This document shows positions 1 to 9,289 of a DNA stretch of 64,000 bases, one piece after another (positions within the stretch are counted from its first letter, which is position 1; each line of letters opens with the position of its first letter). The notes beneath the pieces are model-generated. The model was not told the DNA's origin and ran no database searches. It worked only from the letters and a program-made list of their open reading frames with translations. Position numbers and translations under genes: made by a program. This DNA comes from Methylomonas methanica MC09. GTDB lineage: Bacteria; Pseudomonadota; Gammaproteobacteria; Methylococcales; Methylomonadaceae. The stretch covers positions 2,666,001 to 2,730,000 of the forward strand of contig NC_015572.1 of the NCBI RefSeq assembly GCF_000214665.1. The letters are read 5' to 3'.

Positions 1-1462
1 CGGATTTCAGTTTGGCGTAATCCTGTTGCAGCGATTTCAGTTGTTGCCGGCTGGTCTGCAGCTGGGCCTGAAAGCTGTCCCTGGCTTGTTCGGCCTGTAA
101 CAGGCGCTGATTGAGTTGCTCCAATTCGCTGGTGTCGGGCGGCAAGGCATCCGGTAACTGAAAACCGCGCGCCAGTACCACGGTGCTGATATGATTTTCA
201 GCAATGCGGGCCGGGCGGCGCAGATAGCGCAATTGGCCTTCCCCCACCCTGTCCCAGACATTGCGCCAGTAATTGGGTTGACCGGTATCGATAGCCGGAC
301 GCCGCAATGGCCGCACGCTTAAGGTCAACGGCAACAAGCTGGGCAACAAACGGCTGGACAAGGCAAAAGGTTCCTCGGCGGGCGTCGCGGTCGGCGCTTC
401 CAAGCGGCGGGCGTAAAAGTTGAAATCGGCGTCCGCCAAGGGCGCCAGGATCATGATCTCTACATTCTTATCCTGACTCAAATCAATCGGTTGTTCCAGC
501 ATGGCTTCGGCTTCCAGCACCGGCAAATCCTCCTTGCGCACCGGCACGATACTGACCTTGAAACTTTCCGGAAAAAACCGTTGCAGCGCCGCTTCCGGGT
601 CCACGGCCTGCTTGGGCAGGGAGCCGACCGGCGGCAGCCATTGAAAAAACTGCCCGGCGCCGAAGGCCGCCTGCAAGGACGACCAGTTGCGGGCGTTCAA
701 CACATCGGCCAAGAGCTCCTCGTAATGCGCGGCCAGTAACTGCTGCACGGCATTGCTTTGCAAATGAATACCGGCCGGCCTGAAGAGCAGCGAACGATCC
801 AGCCACTGGCCGATATTGTTATCGATCGCCAACAAAGCCAGCGCTACCGCATCGTCCGGAATTTCCGGCAAAGCCTGCAGTTGCGGCAGGAGTTTTCCGG
901 CCAACGCCGCCCGGGTGCTCAATTCGCTGCCGGATGGGTAATTCTCGCGCAACGGCACCAGCGCCAGTTCCACGCCTTCTTCATAACTGTTGATACGCGG
1001 TTCTATTGGTTGGCCGATGTCTGCGGGATAGGTTTCGGCGATACCGACGCCTTTTTCGGTGTATTGCAAGATCAAGGCGTACAAACCCCGATTGAAATAG
1101 CGTAGCGGCGGCTGGTTGATGACGGCGATGGCAGCCCGCTCGGTCAAGTCTATGTTCAAGCTGTTGACCGATTCCAGCACCCTGCCGGAAGCCGTGATGG
1201 CCAGGCCGGGGCTGACCGTGATTTTTTGCGAAACGCTCAATTCGGCCCGTAAACCTTTCACCACGCCGCTGCCCAACACTCGCCCGGTTTGCAGCAAGCG
1301 CTCGTCCAGATACTGCTGGTCGCGGGTCAGATCGGCGGCTTTCAACAATCGCCCGTCGAAATAATTGCTGCGGGACAGAAAAGGATCCAGGCTGCTCTTG
1401 CGCAAGCCTTCCGGACTGAGTTCCTGAACGGCGAAAGGCTGAAATCCTATGCTATGGATCAT
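1..1462 (-). CDS. CIS baseplate-associated protein, receptor-type module (3' end cut by window edge)
   Basis: This reading frame is open from an ATG at 1462 to the left edge, so the stop lies outside the window. The ATG is preceded by a good GAGGAG ribosome site. The protein starts MIHSIGFQPFAVQEL and near residues 25-85 has a block FDGRLL..ADL..DQQYLDERL, then VVKGLRAELS, then VSPGLAI..SGRVLE. The gene upstream (1478-2419) shares this layout, so the two look like paralogs. The visible C-terminal part is rich in Gln, Leu and Ala (QAEQARDSFQAQLQTSRQQL) and probably coiled-coil. It is the last visible gene of the injection-system operon, 15 nt after its neighbour. I know no assigned biochemical role for the family; its place after the gpI-like gene suggests a peripheral baseplate component. 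Confidence 0.75.
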   Translation of the reverse strand, partial: MIHSIGFQPFAVQELSPEGLRKSSLDPFLSRSNYFDGRLLKAADLTRDQQYLDERLLQTGRVLGSGVVKGLRAELSVSQKITVSPGLAITASGRVLESVNSLNIDLTERAAIAVINQPPLRYFNRGLYALILQYTEKGVGIAETYPADIGQPIEPRINSYEEGVELALVPLRENYPSGSELSTRAALAGKLLPQLQALPEIPDDAVALALLAIDNNIGQWLDRSLLFRPAGIHLQSNAVQQLLAAHYEELLADVLNARNWSSLQAAFGAGQFFQWLPPVGSLPKQAVDPEAALQRFFPESFKVSIVPVRKEDLPVLEAEAMLEQPIDLSQDKNVEIMILAPLADADFNFYARRLEAPTATPAEEPFALSSRLLPSLLPLTLSVRPLRRPAIDTGQPNYWRNVWDRVGEGQLRYLRRPARIAENHISTVVLARGFQLPDALPPDTSELEQLNQRLLQAEQARDSFQAQLQTSRQQLKSLQQDYAKLKS

Positions 1463-1477
1463 GTCACTCTCCTCTAT

Positions 1478-2419
1478 TTATGGGGCTACAGACCGGTGCA
1501 GGCTGAGTAACTGCTGCGGGGTGGCGACGAAGGGTCTGAGCAGATTATTGATTTGCATGCGCTGCGGATTGCTGACCACTTTACGATCCGGATCGAGCTG
1601 GATGCGGATACGGGCCAGCAGGGTTTGGGCGGCTTCGGTTTCCTTGGCCAGCATGTCCAGGGCGTTTTTACCGGTGCCCAAGGCATGCAGCATCGCGGCA
1701 TTCAGATTCAGTAGTCCGTCGGCATCGGCATGCGCGGTCAAATAGGTTTTTTCGTCCGGATTCAAGGCTGCCGCAGGATCGGCGGGCGCCTGGCCGTGCG
1801 CATGGCCGGCCTGCAAACGATCCAAGTAAGCCGGCGGCCCCCACGGCGCGAATGCCGGGTCTGCAAACAAGGGTTTTTCCGGGATCAGTTCCAGCAGGAT
1901 GCAATCTTTCAAACGGCTGGGTTGCACCGGATCGGTGCCGGCATTGATCTTGGTCGCCATTACCGGCTGCAGACCGCTGGGCTGTTCCTGGTAACGGAAC
2001 ACCACCTTTAGCCACAGGCTGTTATCGCTGCCGTCGAAACCGCCGTTGCCGACCTGCCAGATTCGGTCTTTATCGCTGTGTGCTTCCAGCCAATCTTTCA
2101 GATTGATGCAATAGGGTTCGTACGAACTCACCTCGCGACCCAGACCGTCGATCCCGACGCCCGGCGAGACCATCAATTTAGTCAAGATATGCTGGTCGGC
2201 ATTTTCCGGTTCGTCGGCCTCCAGACTGACTACCAGCCCGGACACGGTACCGTAACCGTGCAGCCAATATTGATGGCGAACCAGACGCCGGCGGTGGTAA
2301 TCCTGTTCGCTGCTGGTGGCTTCGACCCCGAGCAGCATGCCCGATTCGAACACCACCCGCTTCAAGGGTTGTTCGAATTGGCCGTCGCCGATCAGACTTT
2401 GGTCTTGCATTGCGGTCAT
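1478..2419 (-). CDS. CIS baseplate-associated protein, paralog of the next gene
   Basis: A 313-aa protein. The start is ATG at 2419 (MTAMQDQSLIGDG) because it follows a strong CAGGAG ribosome site and comes 1 nt after the stop of the gpI-like gene; the longer frame to 2470 would run back into that gene. Residues 25-90 carry SGMLLGVE..., DYHRRRLVRHQYWLHGYGTVSGLVV and later VSPGVGIDGLGREV. That arrangement is also seen in the downstream gene at 1-1462, so a duplication is inferred. The C-terminal third (KNALDMLAKETEAAQTLLARIRIQ) looks helical. No enzyme motif is visible. It belongs to the injection-system operon and probably decorates the baseplate; the exact role is unknown. Confidence 0.75.
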   Translation of the reverse strand: MTAMQDQSLIGDGQFEQPLKRVVFESGMLLGVEATSSEQDYHRRRLVRHQYWLHGYGTVSGLVVSLEADEPENADQHILTKLMVSPGVGIDGLGREVSSYEPYCINLKDWLEAHSDKDRIWQVGNGGFDGSDNSLWLKVVFRYQEQPSGLQPVMATKINAGTDPVQPSRLKDCILLELIPEKPLFADPAFAPWGPPAYLDRLQAGHAHGQAPADPAAALNPDEKTYLTAHADADGLLNLNAAMLHALGTGKNALDMLAKETEAAQTLLARIRIQLDPDRKVVSNPQRMQINNLLRPFVATPQQLLSLHRSVAP

Positions 2420-2420
2420 G

Positions 2421-4820
2421 TCAGTCTCCTGCGGGTTCGGGTGCGGTCGCCAGCTCCGGCGCCAGGGCAATGGCGTTTTGCAACAAGCTGTCGCGGCCCA
2501 GATGGATACGGTCCAAAATCAGCTTTCTCCAGGCCGGCGTACGTTGTAAATAACTATCGATTTGCAACAGCGGCGACAAACCCGGAATAAACGAGTAATC
2601 ACTGGTCTTCACTGCCCATTGCAGATGCGCGGGCAATTGCTGCTGCAAAATTCGCCGCACGCCGGCCTGTTGCTCGCCGGCCGGACCGTGCAATATCACC
2701 GTCAGCCTATGGCTGTAACGGTCGAAAAATTCGGCGACGATACGTTGGTCGTCGGCATTGTCCTTAATCAATTCCGGCGCCAACAGGGCTAGAAATTCCC
2801 GGGCGTTATCGGCGCTTAAAATCAGGCTGTCGCCGACGATGCTGTTGCCGCTTTGGCCGGTGCCCAGGGTCAGAGGGTGTTGCTCGTCGCTCAAGTCCAG
2901 CCCCAAAATAGTTGCCAGGGTGCGACGCAAGCGGAAATGCTCGACCGGAATGACTTGCCCGCGGCTGACGCCGCCGTCGGTGGCGATGTCCAGCGCCAGA
3001 CACAAGCCGGCCATGGTGCCTCGCTGGCGTTGCAGCTGGCCGCTAAAACTCAACCAATCGCGCTGCCGCTGCCGCGGCCAATGTTCCGGCAATTCCACTC
3101 CCAATAGCCCAGCCAGCGTCTGCAATTGCGGGGCTGGCGCCGATTGCGGATCGGCCAGCATTTCGCCGGCGGCGACGCGATCTTCGATGGGCGTCAACTG
3201 GCCTTCCAGGGCCGCCAGCAGCCGTTCGCGGAAATCGGCGCTATTGGCGGGACGCCTGTCGCCGGCCACGGGTCTTTCCAGCTGATGGAAATGGCGCGGC
3301 AAATACTGTTGTTGCCAGGAGAACCGGGGAACATAAGCGCGAATGGCATGGATGGCCGGCGTATGCCGGCCGTCGCCGCTCATTTGCAGTTTCAATTGCA
3401 AAAACCTACCGCGCAATTCCCGGCAGGCGCCGGACTGGCGTTGCAGCAAAATCTGATACAAACCTTGGTAAGGCTGTTGCGGGGTCTTCCAGCCGGCGTA
3501 AAACGGTAACTCCGAGGCCAGCGGCAACCATAACGGTTCCGGTTGCAGCTGCCAGTCGGCCTGCGATTTGCCGTCCGGATCGTCGTAGGCGCGGGCATAC
3601 ACCTGCAAGGCGCAACCGGCCGGAATACAGGCTTCCAGATACAGGCGGTGCCAGAGCAAATCCGGGCTGCCGGCGTCCAGGGCTTTATCCAGAATGCAGA
3701 CACCGTTACGCGGAAAGCGCGCCTGCGGCAGCGGTAACAGCTGCATGGGACCTTGCTCGGATTGATAACGGGTTTTGCCGTCCAGACCGACCATGAATCG
3801 GGGCGATTGCAGCGACAACATCCGGTACCGTTCGCCGCTGAGGCGGGCCGTGCCTTGCTGTTTGTCCAGCGTCACCACCGGGCAATCCCATTGCTGCCGT
3901 TCGGTGTTAGATGCCGGTTTGGGCGCCAGCAAGGCCAGCCGGTCCGGCGCGACAACCGCGCAATCCACCGCAAACGGCAAGTCCTCGGGCAACATCACAT
4001 CCTGAATAGGCTGGGCGGCGGCATCGCTCAAGGCACGCATCAACAGGTGTTGGCGATAACCTGCCGCCGTTTGCCGGTAAACCAGCAGATATAAAAAATC
4101 CTGATCGACGCACATCGCCAACAGACCGTCATAAAATTCGACGTCCTGCCGCCATTGCTGTTGCAAGGCATGCGGGTTGGCGGTCTGCGGATAAAAAGCC
4201 AAAGCCGGCGGATGATAGGCTTGCGGCAAAGGTTCGCCTTGCGCCATCGCGATAGCGCTGCGGGGGTTACCGCCGCCGTCGGCATATGAGCCGGCCAGCC
4301 AGACTCGCCGACGGCTATCCACGCACAGCCGCTGCGGCACAAAATCCAGCTCGCAACGCTGTTGCCAGCGGCGTTGCAAATCCATCACGATCAGCACATT
4401 TTCCGCACCGCTTGCCGCCAAGGCTGCCAGACTGCCACCGCCCAGCGCTAAATCCGTGAACTGGCTGAAATCCGGCGCCACCAGCGGCGCCAGCGTCAAT
4501 TGATCTATGCTTTGGGCGTCGGGATTATCATTGCTGGCCCGCACATCCAGCCAATGGCTGCTTTGCCAATCCGCTTTGACCTGAAAGCGCTTGCCGTCCG
4601 CACTGATGGCGCCTATTTGGCCGAAGTTGTCTATTATTCGTGCCGGCGCGTTTTGCCAGGCCAATAGTGCCTGTTCGGGGGTAATCTCGGGAAAAAAATG
4701 CGCCTGCTGCTGTTCCAGCCTAAAGGCTTGCTGCTGACCGTCCCAGACGAACTTCAGCGAGCGGCTGACAAAGTCGCCGGCTGCCTTGAGAACTAAAAAC
4801 GAAGTGCGGTTGCTGTCCAT
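2421..4820 (-). CDS. CIS tail protein: N-terminal propeller-like region fused to P2 gpI-like baseplate domain
   Basis: A 799-aa protein. The first ~370 residues have repeating short beta-type segments (for example RLCVDSRRRVWLAGSY and VAPDRLALLAPK) that look like blades of a propeller. The C-terminal ~280 residues resemble the phage P2 gpI / Afp12-type tail protein family: a gap-spanning segment LQTLAGLLGVELPEHWP, then LQRQRGTMAGLCLALDIATDG, then a DRYSHRLTVILHGP segment. In contractile systems this domain partners baseplate J in the wedge. The gene begins 4 nt after the stop of the baseplate J gene and is followed within 1 nt by the next gene. The domain call for the C-terminus is firm; the propeller is inferred from the look of the sequence. 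Confidence 0.8.
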   Translation of the reverse strand: MDSNRTSFLVLKAAGDFVSRSLKFVWDGQQQAFRLEQQQAHFFPEITPEQALLAWQNAPARIIDNFGQIGAISADGKRFQVKADWQSSHWLDVRASNDNPDAQSIDQLTLAPLVAPDFSQFTDLALGGGSLAALAASGAENVLIVMDLQRRWQQRCELDFVPQRLCVDSRRRVWLAGSYADGGGNPRSAIAMAQGEPLPQAYHPPALAFYPQTANPHALQQQWRQDVEFYDGLLAMCVDQDFLYLLVYRQTAAGYRQHLLMRALSDAAAQPIQDVMLPEDLPFAVDCAVVAPDRLALLAPKPASNTERQQWDCPVVTLDKQQGTARLSGERYRMLSLQSPRFMVGLDGKTRYQSEQGPMQLLPLPQARFPRNGVCILDKALDAGSPDLLWHRLYLEACIPAGCALQVYARAYDDPDGKSQADWQLQPEPLWLPLASELPFYAGWKTPQQPYQGLYQILLQRQSGACRELRGRFLQLKLQMSGDGRHTPAIHAIRAYVPRFSWQQQYLPRHFHQLERPVAGDRRPANSADFRERLLAALEGQLTPIEDRVAAGEMLADPQSAPAPQLQTLAGLLGVELPEHWPRQRQRDWLSFSGQLQRQRGTMAGLCLALDIATDGGVSRGQVIPVEHFRLRRTLATILGLDLSDEQHPLTLGTGQSGNSIVGDSLILSADNAREFLALLAPELIKDNADDQRIVAEFFDRYSHRLTVILHGPAGEQQAGVRRILQQQLPAHLQWAVKTSDYSFIPGLSPLLQIDSYLQRTPAWRKLILDRIHLGRDSLLQNAIALAPELATAPEPAGD

Positions 4821-4824
4821 GGGC

Positions 4825-6999
4825 TTAGCAAAGGTCCGGGATCACGGGGGTGGGAATCCAGTCTTTTATAGCGTCCCGTTCGCCGGCACCGCTGACTATA
4901 TTCGGCGCTTGCGGCGCTTCACCGGGGCTGTCTGGCTGTACGGCGATGCCGACCAGTTCCGGCAATTGCCAGGGTTGCAAAGCCAGACTTTGGCCCTCGG
5001 CCAGGGTCTGCCACTGGCCGGCACCGTTTCGCGCATACAGCAGCAAACCGCCTATGGCTTGTACGCCGGCCACCCGGCCGGCCACGGTGCGCAGTTCGTT
5101 GACATCCACGGCCTGACCCAACGGCCAGCCCTGGCCGATACGGCCGCCGGGCGGCAGCGGCCACAAAAAATTTAGCAGGCTTTGTTCCACGGCTTTGTAG
5201 ACCTGCTGGCGGGTTTGCGGGTCCTGCTCCCGCACCGACACCGCCAGCGCCACCGATACATATTCCGGGCTCAACACATACAACTCGGTACCCAGCAGAC
5301 TACGCTCGCTCAAATAGGTGTAGACGTCTTTTAACAGGCCGACGCTGGTGCGCGGGAAAGCGCCGATAGCCTGCTCGGCCGGCGGTAACACGAATACGCT
5401 GATCACGCCGGGCACTTCGAAACGGGCGGTGGCCAAGCTGGAGCCGGGCAAAAAGCCGCTCAGCAGTTCGGCTTTGGCCACCGGGTTGACCGGGTTGTCC
5501 AAGGCCAGCCGGGTAAAGTCCTCACGGGTGACGGCCCGGTTGCGGTGGCTTAAAAGCGCGGCGATACGCTGTTCCATTTGGGTTACCGTTTCGGCGTCCG
5601 AGCCGCCGGCGGTCGGAAAATCCTGCCTCACCTGCAAGCCTGCCGCGGCGTTTTCCAGCACTTTGAGACTGTTGGCGGGCAGATTGCCGGCCGCACCGCC
5701 ACCTTGCCGGTAATACGCGGCGCGGATACGTTTGCCGCGGCCCGGCAATTTGCCGCGAAAACCGTCGCCGAAGCGCAGCCAGCCTTCGGCCGCGTCCAGC
5801 ATGTAGACTTTATCCTCGGCCCCGGCCGCCCCGAAATGATCGACCCGTCGCCAAGGGATATAGTGGCCGTTTTCTTCCACGTCTATTTGCGCGGAATCGG
5901 CATCGATATTCTGCTGCGGAAACGCCAATAGCTGATCCGGTTGGCCGCTGGCCAAGCCCAGCATTACATCGCGTTCTATAGCCTGGCCTATCACGTCCAC
6001 CGCGTTGACAGCCAGATAACTCAGTATTAAATCCGGCTGTTCCGGGCAACGCAGCCGCAGCCAAAACAGCATTTGTTCCGTCTTGGTCGAGCCCGGCTGC
6101 TCCGGCGGGCTGTTGCGAAGACCGGCATTGGCCGGATCGTCGGGCAGAAACGGTTGTAACAGAGAGGTATCCTTGGGCAGCCGCAGCCGCACCACACCGG
6201 GCCGCCGTGCGCCGTGGGAACTGTCGGCCAGTTGCTCCAGCGGCAGATAATCGAAATCGCTGACGCCGGTTTGCTGCCAGGCCAGTTCCCACAGCAAGTT
6301 GCGCGGCACGGGCTGGCTTTCCTGTTCGGCTAGCAAATCATCCGCCGGAGCGATACCGATGTTCAGGGTAATGCCGGCCAGATTTTTCAACAGTTCGGTT
6401 TTTTGGGCGACCAGCGGCAGCGGCAGGCTAAACCCCAGGTACAGCGCCTTATCCACCGTGGCAGCCAAATCCATGTTATCCCTGCCCGGCAACAAGTGTC
6501 GGGGCCGGAACGGAATGGCGGCGCTGCCGGCCGGCGAGGTTAATTGCAGTTGTTCGGGCGTAATGCCGAACGCCAGTAACTGCGCGGTACTGACGGTTTC
6601 CTTGCAAACCACATCCAACAGCAACGGCGTAGGCTGCAAATCGCCGACCGTGCTGAACCATTGCGTGCCGACTGGCAAATGGCTTTCGGCCGGAATGATG
6701 GCGGCCAGATTGGCAGTGCGTTTGCGGGTGGCGTCTATGCAAACCAGGCCTTTGGCGGGCATGGCCGGCCGACGCGGTATTTGCAGTAAATTTAAAAATG
6801 CCTGACGCTGGCGTTCCGGTATCAGGTTGGCGCGGTACAAAATGGTTTCGGTCAACCAGGCGAACACGTCCACTAAGGCATGCACCGGATCGCCCGGTAC
6901 GATTTGAGTCAGCTCCGGCAGGCTGTTTAACAGGCGGGCCTTGGCTTCTTCCACCAATTCTTCGAAGCGACGGTCGTCAAGATTGATCATGGGTTTCAT
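4825..6999 (-). CDS. Baseplate J-like wedge protein
   Basis: A 724-aa protein of the baseplate J / putative baseplate assembly family (Afp11-like), which forms the baseplate wedge of contractile injection systems. The N-terminus has the typical DDRRFEELVEEAKARLLNSLPEL...PGDPVHALVDVFAWLTETILYRANLIPERQRQAFLNLL pattern. The middle has the familiar YMLDAAEGWLRFGDGFRGKLPGRGKRIRAAYYRQGGG... stretch, followed by GGSDAETVTQMEQRIAALLSHRNRAVTREDF, a hallmark of the family. I chose ATG at 6999, with AAGG 5 nt upstream; a GTG at 7005 and an ATG at 6990 are alternatives. It follows gp25 and precedes the gpI-like gene, the conserved wedge order. Confidence 0.92.
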   Translation of the reverse strand: MKPMINLDDRRFEELVEEAKARLLNSLPELTQIVPGDPVHALVDVFAWLTETILYRANLIPERQRQAFLNLLQIPRRPAMPAKGLVCIDATRKRTANLAAIIPAESHLPVGTQWFSTVGDLQPTPLLLDVVCKETVSTAQLLAFGITPEQLQLTSPAGSAAIPFRPRHLLPGRDNMDLAATVDKALYLGFSLPLPLVAQKTELLKNLAGITLNIGIAPADDLLAEQESQPVPRNLLWELAWQQTGVSDFDYLPLEQLADSSHGARRPGVVRLRLPKDTSLLQPFLPDDPANAGLRNSPPEQPGSTKTEQMLFWLRLRCPEQPDLILSYLAVNAVDVIGQAIERDVMLGLASGQPDQLLAFPQQNIDADSAQIDVEENGHYIPWRRVDHFGAAGAEDKVYMLDAAEGWLRFGDGFRGKLPGRGKRIRAAYYRQGGGAAGNLPANSLKVLENAAAGLQVRQDFPTAGGSDAETVTQMEQRIAALLSHRNRAVTREDFTRLALDNPVNPVAKAELLSGFLPGSSLATARFEVPGVISVFVLPPAEQAIGAFPRTSVGLLKDVYTYLSERSLLGTELYVLSPEYVSVALAVSVREQDPQTRQQVYKAVEQSLLNFLWPLPPGGRIGQGWPLGQAVDVNELRTVAGRVAGVQAIGGLLLYARNGAGQWQTLAEGQSLALQPWQLPELVGIAVQPDSPGEAPQAPNIVSGAGERDAIKDWIPTPVIPDLC

Positions 7000-7037
7000 A
7001 GTCACCTTCGTATGTTCGCTGCCGGTTTATCATGGTG

Positions 7038-7433
7038 TTATCCGCCACTGGCCAGTTGCAGACTCAAATCCGCTTGTCCGGCCGTGCCGTTTTGCCGGAT
7101 CCGGTAATGGATGCTGACATTCACATAGCTGATCTGCTCTGGGTCCGGCAACACCTGCACGCTGGTCAGTTCCACCCGGGGTTCCCAGCGGGTCACGCCG
7201 CGAACCACCGCGTCCTTGATCAGATTGCGGGTGGTTTCGTTATTGGGCTGGTGGATATAGTTGTACAAACCGGCGCCGAACTCCGGCCGCATCAGGCGTT
7301 CGCCCGGCCGGGTAGCCAGGATGTTCCAGATCACCTGGCGAATGCTGGGATTGTCCTCCGCAAAGCGCAGACGGCCGTTATCCAGTTCGATTTCCAGCGG
7401 CCAGCTGATTATGGGCGAGAGTCGGCTATTCAT
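7038..7433 (-). CDS. gp25-like baseplate wedge protein
   Basis: A 131-aa protein of the T4 gp25 / GPW family, which carries the sheath-initiating strand at the baseplate. It has the typical DNGRLRFAEDNPSIRQVIWNILATRPGERLMRPEFGAGLYNYIHQPNN core (residues ~20-70), including the ExR-type segment RPGERLMRPEFG. The start is ATG at 7433 (MNSRLSPIISWP), overlapping the upstream stop as ATGA; the much longer frame to 7562 has no support. The length is normal for the family. Placement between the spike genes and baseplate J is the standard CIS gene order. Confidence 0.92.
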   Translation of the reverse strand: MNSRLSPIISWPLEIELDNGRLRFAEDNPSIRQVIWNILATRPGERLMRPEFGAGLYNYIHQPNNETTRNLIKDAVVRGVTRWEPRVELTSVQVLPDPEQISYVNVSIHYRIRQNGTAGQADLSLQLASGG

Positions 7434-9289
7434 TTGGGCTTGGGTATCAGGGTAATGGCATACGGTAGCCATTGGAAAAACAAATTCAGCAGATTCAGCA
7501 CGATCATCAACAGCAGCATGGCGCAGATGGTGATGACGGGTAGACTGAAGCTGATGATCCATTCCAGACCGAAACTATTGCCGGATTTTTCGGTCGGCGG
7601 CATCTCCATACCGATTTTTTTCAATTGCGCCGCCAGATCCTTGGGGGCCACAAAGGTGGCGCCCTTGGCCAGACCGCGTTTCAAATCCGACAATTTCGGC
7701 ATTTGGATGGCTTGCGGCCGGCTGGCTTCGGGGTCGAACGGCGCCGCCACCCGGAACGGTTCGCTATTGCCGCCCCAGACGATCTGTTCGCAGCCGTGCG
7801 CGTCCAGATAACGGACAAACGGCTTGATGTAATAGATATCGTCGGGATTTTGCTGGTAACGCGGAATTTGCAGGCTGTCCACATAGTCCTTGGTTAACGC
7901 CGTGGAGCGGTCGAACAATAACTCCCGCAACTGCATGGCTTGCGCTTCGCTGAAAAACAACTGACTATCGGCGGCTACATTGACGAACAGATCGGCCATA
8001 TCCTCGTCGCTGCTGGCTTTGGCCAATAACTGCACTTTGTTGGCATTAAAATAACGTTGCAGGCTTTGCAGTTGAAAATTACCGAGATCGGACAAATAAC
8101 TTTGCAAGGCATGCAGGCTGGCATCCGCGCTGTTAACAGCGGACAGTAAAGCCGACAATGCTGCATGCGCTGTCGGATTGGTCTGAATGCTTCTGGCCAA
8201 CACCGAAACACCTGCCAGCCATTGCAGCGCTTGGGTCGTGTCGGCCGCCAAACGGGCCGCCGCGAAATCCTCGGCCTCGGCAAAAGCGGGATAAGCCAAA
8301 CCGGGCACACGGCTTTGTTTGGTTTTTAATTCGGTAATCGTGTCACCGACATTGCCGAGTGGAAACAAGGCCAGCGCTTCGGCCAAACCGCCGCAGCGTT
8401 GCGCCACCTGGGCCAGCTTTTGCCTGGTTTGCAGATAACGGTTGCTGTCCGGCAGCCGGTAAAAATGCACGCCGCTAAAAAAATCGTGCAACGCTTTATT
8501 GGCGTTAACGGTGTTATCCAATAACTGATAACGACTCAGCAATTGATTGACCAGCTTGAGCAGGGCGGGTTCGGCAACACCGTTTTGCATCAGATGCCCG
8601 TCGCCACGCCCCCAAACCAATACTTCATCGCTTCGTTGGTCCTGCCGACCGAACGGCCAGGGCAACGTATCGACGAAATAGTCGGCGCTAGCGCGTTTTT
8701 TCAGCAGTTCATTTTGTACCGAGCCGGATAGCGGTAAAAAGCCGTACAGCAACGTATGCTTGCGCTGCCGGCCGTCGGCTGCATCGGCGCTTACCAATTG
8801 AGCATGCAAGGGATAGGTCTCCTCGCCGCTGGGCAGCGGCTCCGGCAAGCGCGGGCGTATCAATTTTTGCCGGCGCAGTTGCCGGGTGTAATCCGGATCG
8901 TCCTGGTCCTGCGACGCGGTTTGCCAGCCTTGGGTCACGCCATTCAATTGCAGCCAACGGCTGCCGTCGCGGCGGCGCACCACGAAACCGGCGGACGTAA
9001 TACTTTGCGGATTGAAGGGCGGGGTGCCGAAGTTATCGCAGACGACTTCGCAACTGACCATATAAAAGGTTCTGTGCACCGGCAGCCGCAGCCAGGGCAG
9101 GTTTTTATCGTCGGCGAAGCGGTCTTCGAACCGCCATTTTTGCGCCCGATTACCCTGCAAGCTGCCTTGCTGCATGGCTTGCAAGTGGCGGGTAACGAAA
9201 TCCTCGTCCAAATAGCGGTGGATCAAGGTACCGTCTTCCTGGTCGGCATAATACGGTGCCCGCAGTACGGGTTTGTGTTGCGCTACCAT
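7430..9289 (-). CDS. Large CIS protein with C-terminal membrane helix, function unknown
   Basis: A 619-aa protein. The frame stays open to 9682, but the start is ATG at 9289 (MVAQHKPVLRAPYY), which overlaps the stop of the gp5-like gene by 7 nt; the upstream extension is a shadow of that gene. I recognise no enzymatic domain. The first ~250 residues are soluble and Trp/Tyr-rich, the middle is strongly helical, and the last ~45 residues hold one long hydrophobic segment (about residues 576-605, ICAMLLLMIVLNLLNLFF) followed by a short Lys-containing tail. It overlaps gp25 (ATGA), so it is an integral part of the operon. A membrane-spanning tail in a CIS operon suggests a membrane anchor or attachment factor; that is an inference by analogy with membrane-recruited CIS of other bacteria. 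Confidence 0.8.
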   Translation of the reverse strand: MVAQHKPVLRAPYYADQEDGTLIHRYLDEDFVTRHLQAMQQGSLQGNRAQKWRFEDRFADDKNLPWLRLPVHRTFYMVSCEVVCDNFGTPPFNPQSITSAGFVVRRRDGSRWLQLNGVTQGWQTASQDQDDPDYTRQLRRQKLIRPRLPEPLPSGEETYPLHAQLVSADAADGRQRKHTLLYGFLPLSGSVQNELLKKRASADYFVDTLPWPFGRQDQRSDEVLVWGRGDGHLMQNGVAEPALLKLVNQLLSRYQLLDNTVNANKALHDFFSGVHFYRLPDSNRYLQTRQKLAQVAQRCGGLAEALALFPLGNVGDTITELKTKQSRVPGLAYPAFAEAEDFAAARLAADTTQALQWLAGVSVLARSIQTNPTAHAALSALLSAVNSADASLHALQSYLSDLGNFQLQSLQRYFNANKVQLLAKASSDEDMADLFVNVAADSQLFFSEAQAMQLRELLFDRSTALTKDYVDSLQIPRYQQNPDDIYYIKPFVRYLDAHGCEQIVWGGNSEPFRVAAPFDPEASRPQAIQMPKLSDLKRGLAKGATFVAPKDLAAQLKKIGMEMPPTEKSGNSFGLEWIISFSLPVITICAMLLLMIVLNLLNLFFQWLPYAITLIPKPK

